DNA from: Mugil cephalus
Taxonomy: Eukaryota; Chordata; Actinopteri; Mugiliformes; Mugilidae
DNA length: 64,000 bases
Direction of reading: 5' to 3'
NCBI RefSeq assembly: GCF_022458985.1
Contig: NC_061784.1
Coordinates: 22,805,002-22,869,001 of the forward strand
Within the stretch, counting starts at the first letter, position 1. Every line of letters starts with the position of its first letter. The translations under genes were made by a program, and so were the position numbers. Below, in pieces: positions 49,601 to 64,000 of the stretch. Under the pieces are notes generated by a model. The model saw only the letters and a program-made list of their open reading frames with translations, was not told the DNA's origin and searched no databases.

Positions 49601-52600
49601 TAGCTCATATTTTGAGGTTAAAGTTAAAGAAATCAATCAGCGATCAATCAGGGATCAAACTGGACTCCTCACTTTAGCGCAGACAGTCACTCCATCACGT
49701 ACGAACGAGCTGTTGTTGAGCAGCGTGAAAACACGACATTGCTCATTTCCCACAACACCCAGCCTGCGAAAACCACACTGTAGTACGACAGCAACGCACA
49801 ATAGATGTGTCAAAGCCAAAGAAAACACGCACCCACCGCTCTGTCTGGGACCGACAAACAAGTCATCATCACATCTTGACGCTTCGCCTTGGAAACGGAG
49901 GAAACGCTTTTTTTTTTTTTTACGGGAGCCTCCGAGTAAAAACCTAAACAGGAAGCGAGGACGATTTCACAGTGAGCTGCATGAAAAAGGCCGTTTATGT
50001 CAAAATTTAACAACGAAATTAGGTTGTTTGATTGTCACCCTAACACAAAACTATCACATCCAGCCACAAAGCTTTTGCAGACTTAAAAAAAACTTGCCTC
50101 AACATCTCCACTGCTCCCAAAGTTTCTCTTTTGGTTATTTTAATATTAAGGTAAATATTAAAAGTTGACATGAGCCTCAGTAACTAACACGAGACGATCC
50201 AGTATTTGAATTAATGTCTCTAACATCGTGCCAATCTAGTACATCCCAAAAAGCAAGTTTTGCAAATTGTGTGACGCTTTAAGACGCTTAAATCACATGA
50301 AACATTTCTACTTGTACCTCATCAGTCTGTAAAAACACCACCCGTACACTAGATGGCGCTGTGTCTATTTTTTCGGTTAATTTTTGTTTCTACTTCCTGC
50401 TTCAGATTCACCAACGTTGACCGAAAGTTTCACAGAGTCGCACAAATGACTGCATCTCCCAACTTCCTCAGTTCTTTATTGAACTTAAAAATTGTGGAGA
50501 CGAAGAAGCAGACGCAAAAACTTAAGTGGAAATATGCAACAATAAGTAATCACAGCTCTCGCTCTTCTAGTTCTACGTTCCACATCTTTTTATTTTTCTT
50601 GGCATCATTTCGAGAATTTCTCCTTAAAGATGGATCCATCGCAAAACCAGATCTAGTTGTAAAAAAGACTGTAGTACTCATCTCAGGTCTATGTGTGGCG
50701 CTGTTTCTGCTACAGAACTCAACCACAAAAAAAGAAGAAGAAGAAGAAGAAGAAGAGGTGGAGCATGTGTATCAACCCAGAGTCCAGATTACAGTCCATA
50801 ATCCTTTTTAGCTCCTCGTAGGGGTGAAGCAACAGAATATACTGGACCTAACCACCCAACAGGGTCAATATCTGATGCAGCACTGTCACAAGATGTTGTT
50901 GTTGATATGAGACGTCGGGGAACAGAGGTGGTTCGATGACATTTGTGTTTTTCACCCTGGGACCTGGATTCAAAAAGGGTTCGGGTCCATTCGCCTAAAA
51001 ATCTGTTTTCATCATGACGATTAAAAGTTGCATTCGTGGTCCCTAGTTGCATTTCTGTAGAGGTGGACGCCAGCTACGCAAAGAGGTCCACACTATGTTT
51101 GGACGATTTTGCTCAAAATGATAATGAATAATCGTGACAAACAATATTCAAGCAGTTTTCAGTGCAAAATGAAACTTTAAATTAGAATAAACGCTTAATA
51201 ATGAAAAATAAAACGTGGATCGTCAGCTTTGGTATAAATGCGTTCCTCGTACTTCGGTTTGTGAAGTGTTTTTAGAGACGATTAATTACCCTACGGTGCA
51301 GACACAACTCTGTGAATACAACTTTTTCTTGTTTCACGCCACTCGCCCTGAACCCAAAACGAGCCCACGATGACTTGCTCTGGAAGAAACGCCAACGATC
51401 AAGTTGAAATTAATCGTGTCAGTCAAAAAAAAAAAAATCACGACCAGAATTAGAATTTGATTAATTGTGCGTCCCTACATTTACAGTCGGCCTAAACGCA
51501 CGAAATGAGGTCCACGAAGCCTTAATGCCACTTTACCACGTAAACATAAATTACACATAACTGCCTCAAAAACTCCAAACGCTACAGCTGCTGTGTAAAT
51601 TCACAGCTAACCAGTCATAAACGAGTTCATGACCTTTAGGTACCACCACCACCACCATGAAGCTTCAGCCTAGATAAACCAGTCAGGTGCACTCTCTCTG
51701 CGCCAAATCCTCCTCTGCATGCACACGAATCAGTGACATAACTAAATACTGAAGAGAAACTCTAGACTTATGATGCGTTTGAGGGCCCTTCCCCCAACTG
51801 TGGCACGTAAAATGGCTTCCCAGAAAAGCAACATCAGACAGCTGTCCCCTTTGCTCGACCAAAGCTCTCACACATTATATACTCTCTGCTGTCGTTGCCA
51901 CCTTTTCTTTTTTTTTTTTTTTTTTTGTGTAGTTTCGATTTGCAACAAAATCACGAGGACTTTTTGTCTTGTCCCACCTTCGGGGGCATCTGACATCACA
52001 AATGCATAGATGCGAATATGCGGAAGCAAAAAGGGGACAAACACACACCAAAACTTTTCACTAGTCACTACGAGGAAAAGTGGCGACTCTTTACGGGCCT
52101 CGAAAACTGTCTTAAACTGCAAGAAATTACAACTAATAATAGTAATAATCATAAGAACAATAATAATAACAGCTGCTGCGTTTATAATAAACACATTAGA
52201 CTTTTAATCGCTCCCGTTTCTGTTGTGTGTATTTGCATTAAAAAAAAAAAACAAAGTTTAGGTTTCGTTTGCACGTTTGTGTCAAATCCCTCGTCTCGTT
52301 TTCGAGTTACGAGGCAAAACTTTGATGTGTAATTCGCAGTAAAAAAAAAAAAAAAAAACGCGACAAAGACACAAAAACAAAAACACAAGAAAACACCAAC
52401 ATCAGACGTCATGACCTGTTAAAGCTAAACGAGACAGGAACAAAAACACGACTGAATGTCCACTGCTCCCCTTCTTCGTTTTCAAGACACGGGAGAAAAA
52501 CACAGAAAAACGAACATTTAGCCCTTTTTTATATAAACATATCAGTCGCTTATTCGGCGTTTTCCTACAAAGGAAACACTCACAACATCTAATCCAATCA

Positions 52601-52660
52601 TTAGCACCTGCATCTTCAGCTTTAGCGTAGCATTAGCTGGCCAACTCTGCTAGGCTAACG

Positions 52661-52687
52661 CTAGGCTAGGCTAGGCTAGGCTAGGCT
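52661..52687. repeat. (CTAGG)n tandem repeat
   Basis: About five units of the pentamer lie just downstream of the predicted aff4 first-exon donor. The same pentamer also forms a tract at 43,896-43,925 and a shorter one at 61,205-61,227. Confidence 0.85.
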
Positions 52688-52818
52688 ACCTAGCCCCGAA
52701 CCCATTGACATTATTTGCGGAAATTTAAATGAACACCCTCTCCCAGCGGCCAGATAAACAACCAAAAGAACAGTTTATCACCACACAAACACCACTCGCA
52801 CATCCTCGGCGTCCTTAC

Positions 52819-53000
52819 CTCTTGTCTCCTTTTTAGGCCCAAGTCATTCTAGCTACTGGAAAGCTCCTTTTTTTTTTTTTTTTTCTCTTTGTCTTTTCCA
52901 CTTCCAGTTTACACGCAAAAACGGACCCAGCGGAGAAAACACTCAAACCAAACCGGCGGCCCTCGTCCTCTTCTTCGCACGCAGCTGTGCATCGAGCGGG
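52819..53000 (-). other. aff4: Predicted aff4 noncoding first exon and core promoter
   Basis: On the minus strand 'ggagacaagag' followed by 'gtaaggacg' is a good donor at 52,818/52,819, preceded by CpG-containing sequence without a long frame. Its position upstream of the ATG-bearing exon 2 fits the noncoding first exon of vertebrate AFF4. A poly-T tract (52,868-52,885) interrupts it. The transcription start and right boundary are guesses. Confidence 0.45.
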
Positions 53001-53101
53001 GAGTAGAATAAACTCATTTTCTCCGCCGTTTATTTTTTCTTTACTCCTGGATAGAAGTGAGTGGCTGATAGGTAGGACTGCTGGCTAAGTTAAGCAGGTA
53101 C

Positions 53102-53879
53102 CACAGACTAGGGGTGGGCGATACTGCAACGTTTGGTATCGATCCGATACCAAGTAAATACGGGGGGGGGGGGGGGGGTGTGGCCGATACCGAGCACTTA
53201 CAAGAAGCAGCAACTTTCATGTGGAGCAATGCATCATGATTTGTTATGTTTGTTTTCCCCTGGATATTGATTTTATGCTATTTAAAGGCAACTGGTTATT
53301 ATGTGTATTATTTATATATATTATTATTTTTTAATAGTTTTGCTTCTTAATTTTACTGGTTTGTTGTTTTGTGCAAAGGTTAATAATAATATTTATTAAT
53401 ATTAATGTTAATATTAATATTAATAATAATAAAACAGTTGTTTTTAATTAGTTTTCATAATTATGTTCACAAAAAAACACATATAAAATGTTTTTTTATT
53501 TAAGACAAGGTCAAAAGTGCAACAACATCAAGATAATATTATTAATAATAATAATATTAATAATAAAAAATAAAATATTAATAATAAAAAATCAAATAAT
53601 AATAATAATAATAATAAAAAAATAATATAATAATAATAATAATAAATAAAAAATAAAATAATAATAATAATAATAAATAAAAAATAAAATAATAATAATA
53701 ATGTGTTGGTGTGTAGGAGTTGGGAACTGAACCTAGATAAGAAAAAAAATCTGAAACTTACCGAAGTATCGATTCAACAAAGCAAGTATCGATCCGATAT
53801 CAACGCCGTATCGATATTGCCGCTCCGATACCAGCGTAGTATCGACGTTTTTGTATCGATCCGGCGGCCAACACAGACT
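53102..53879. mobile_element. hAT-like element with 8-bp target duplication
   Basis: The body runs 53,110-53,871. It starts 'aggggtgggcgatactgc' and ends 'tatcgatccggcggccaa', an imperfect inverted partner; both ends are rich in 'tatcgatccgata' motifs typical of a teleost hAT family. The flanks 53,102-53,109 and 53,872-53,879 are both CACAGACT, an exact 8-bp target duplication. A poly-G tract and a long AAT microsatellite (about 53,380-53,702) have expanded inside. No transposase frame. Confidence 0.85.
53380..53702. repeat. Long (AAT)n-rich microsatellite
   Basis: Many AAT/ATT runs with short interruptions such as 'aaataaaaaataaaataat' lie inside the hAT-like element. Confidence 0.9.
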
Positions 53880-55200
53880 GGACGGCAGAAAGCCGCGCTG
53901 CCTTTGGGGATCATCGGAAATATCAGTGAATAAAAACAGCGAGTAAAAAAAAAAACGAGTAAAAACGACTTCAAAGTTGCAAATTTGTCATTTAACTTTT
54001 ATTACCTCTGTTCTATTTTACTCATTTTTATTGATTTCATTTTTAAAGTTGTGCTTATTTTTACTCCATTACTGTTTTATTCATTATTAAGTGTGTGTAT
54101 GATTACGTTGTACCTCTGTACAGCACTTTGGTGAACTGACATTTAACAGTGCTTTCGAAATGAACTTTGACTTGGCAGGAAAACTACGTACGTGTACGAT
54201 ACAGCATCTAAAAAAAACAACAAAACAAACAATGACCTCAAGTAGTTTATACCACCAGAGGAAATTATTTATTATTTATTTTGATCGTAAAAATAACTTT
54301 TGATTCCACAATAAGATAAGATTTATCCAACTTTATTTATATTTAAGAACGAGAGCGTTAAATAGAAGTGATTGTAATGTACCTAAGCGTAGGACTAAAC
54401 TCTCTCAGACGGTCGTTTTTGTAAGAGGGACACATTCCTGGAACATGTTACCAACACACATGGGAAACAGCGACAATTCCGACTTCATTTGAACGCAGCA
54501 CTCCAGTGACGCACAGGTTCCTGAGACCTGACGTTAGTGCGGAAATGACGCAGCGTCTCATTGTTCCCTGCTGTTGATTGATGGCCTGGATCTAATTTTA
54601 CATAGAAAAACAGGATCGCTAGATTCAGTTGTCACGCATGTTTGGTAACAGAAAAACAGAATAAAAATACATGTTTATGTAGTTGGACACATTAGATTAG
54701 ACCTTTTTTCCCCGCAAATTAATCTTTTTTTAGGCTTTTCTTATCTTGCACCAACTAAAACTTCACTGTGTACATTTTATTTTATGAAATTGTAATTACC
54801 ATTCCACACAGAGTGTTATTTTTTTGTATATTTTTTCAAATTTGTTGTTTATTGTATATATTCATGTCTAATTCTGAACTACTGTGACAAGGAAACTTCC
54901 CATATGTGGGATAAATAGACTATGTGTTATGTTTTATATTAGGTAGACGGATACTTTATTTATCCCGATGGAAATTCAGTGTCCAGCAGCTTCATCACAT
55001 AGAATATACCAACATAAAGTAATAATAATAATGATAATAATGATATTGCTTGGTACAGTTTTTAAAATCTATTCTTTGTTTCATCGTTATCAAAAATCCA
55101 TTTCTAAGCATTTTATTCTCAAATTCATAGCAATTCATGTTTTACCGTAGCAAAATAAAATCTCTTACAATAGCAAACTGCAAAAAGCCTTACAAACAAA
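53880..55200. other. Intergenic stretch between aff4 promoter and zcchc10 3' end
   Basis: No gene seen. At about 54,880-54,990 two retroelement-like tails point at each other ('acaaggaaacttcccatatg...gataaat' and, inverted, 'actttatttatcccgatgg'). Confidence 0.5.
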
Positions 55201-55204
55201 AACA

Positions 55205-55668
55205 TTTATTTTACAGCGGCATGAGCAAATGCAGCTTTATAGCAACAAGACTTTGTAGTTTTAATTCAAAGCAAACTTTAAATTCTGTTTCTTTTCTTTT
55301 TTTTTCCATTTTATTATTTCTGTTTCGCTGGATAGCTCTTGTATAGGTTCTAGGTACGGTGTTGCTTTATAAAGGTTGTGAGAGAAAATATCCTAGGTAC
55401 AAAATCACAAGATTAAACAGGAATAATCACGTGTTTCCACAGATATTTTAAAGTTTTACATCCTACAAAGTTGAGAAAATATCACGCTAGAAGAGGTAAA
55501 ATAAACACAGTGGCAAAATAAACTCTTTTTCTCGTCTTATCCTTGTCCCGGTCCCACTCATTCAGCTCCAAAACAACTGTGATGGGTTTTTAAAAATAAA
55601 GAAAAAGAAGTGAGGAAACAGAAAACAACAAGAAAAAAAAAAAAAATAACCCCCTCGCTGCATCACAT
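55205..55668 (-). other. zcchc10: zcchc10 3' untranslated region (predicted)
   Basis: Following the stop at 55,669, candidate minus-strand AATAAA signals (plus-strand TTTATT) occur near 55,310-55,317 and 55,205-55,210. The true end cannot be chosen from sequence alone. Confidence 0.4.

Positions 55669-64000
<8,332 letters not shown>

Larger units (their letters stand above)
40699..52818 (-). other. aff4 intron 1 (about 12 kb)
   Basis: No coding exon was recognised on either strand. Contents: an inverted-repeat element (43,703-44,161), a GC-rich promoter-like block (46,445-46,660), a 'cttcctgcttca' repeat copy (about 50,340-50,530) and microsatellites. Unique stretches such as 44,690-45,005, 48,260-48,640 and 51,680-51,890 could be conserved noncoding elements. 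Confidence 0.5.

Noticed and set aside
53703..53933. Plus-strand 76-codon frame
   Set aside because: It lies largely within the 3' part of the hAT-like element and its 'tatcgatccgata' repeats.

Overview
The window is nuclear DNA from a ray-finned (teleost) fish. The genes have many short exons with GT-AG introns. Microsatellites, hAT-type non-autonomous transposons, LINE/SINE-like 3' tails and short inverted-repeat elements typical of teleost genomes are dense. Three protein-coding genes are recognised, in the order and orientation of human 5q31: aff4 (minus strand), zcchc10 (minus strand) and hspa4 (plus strand, cut by the right edge). Coding models were assembled by hand from splice signals, reading phase and remembered resemblance to the vertebrate proteins; no alignment or search was run.

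Layout. 1-16,160: no identifiable coding exon; repeats, microsatellites and some unique, possibly regulatory stretches. 16,170-16,480: a minus-strand promoter/5'-exon candidate (paired CCAAT boxes, a donor, then a complete acceptor-exon-donor unit) for an unidentified gene that would run leftwards. 16,500-21,530: intergenic, with a 185-bp tandem duplication, a ~1-kb 'atgctaac' minisatellite and a hAT element with an exact 8-bp target duplication. 21,535-~53,000: aff4, with 20 coding exons, a ~3.7-kb 3'UTR, a ~12-kb first intron and a probable noncoding first exon at about 52,819-53,000. 53,110-53,871: a second hAT-like element with an exact 8-bp target duplication, about 100 bp upstream of that exon. 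55,669-59,322: zcchc10, four exons. 59,323-60,798: short intergenic interval between the divergent zcchc10 and hspa4 starts. 60,799-64,000: hspa4 exons 1-4.

Function, from family knowledge. AFF4 is the scaffold of the super elongation complex, joining P-TEFb, ELL proteins and AF9/ENL to release paused RNA polymerase II. The assembled protein (1,158 aa) is close to human AFF4 in length (about 1,160 aa). ZCCHC10 is a small CCHC zinc-knuckle protein with a Ser/Asp-rich tail and poorly known function. HSPA4 (Apg-2) is an Hsp110-class nucleotide exchange factor for Hsp70. The three are neighbours but not a co-functional cluster.

No new protein system was found. The most useful leads are the orphan minus-strand promoter/exon pair at 16.2-16.5 kb, a CRE/CArG/CCAAT cluster beside a splice donor inside aff4 intron 1, two hAT insertions with intact target duplications, the higher-order minisatellite, and a near-consensus heat-shock element upstream of hspa4.
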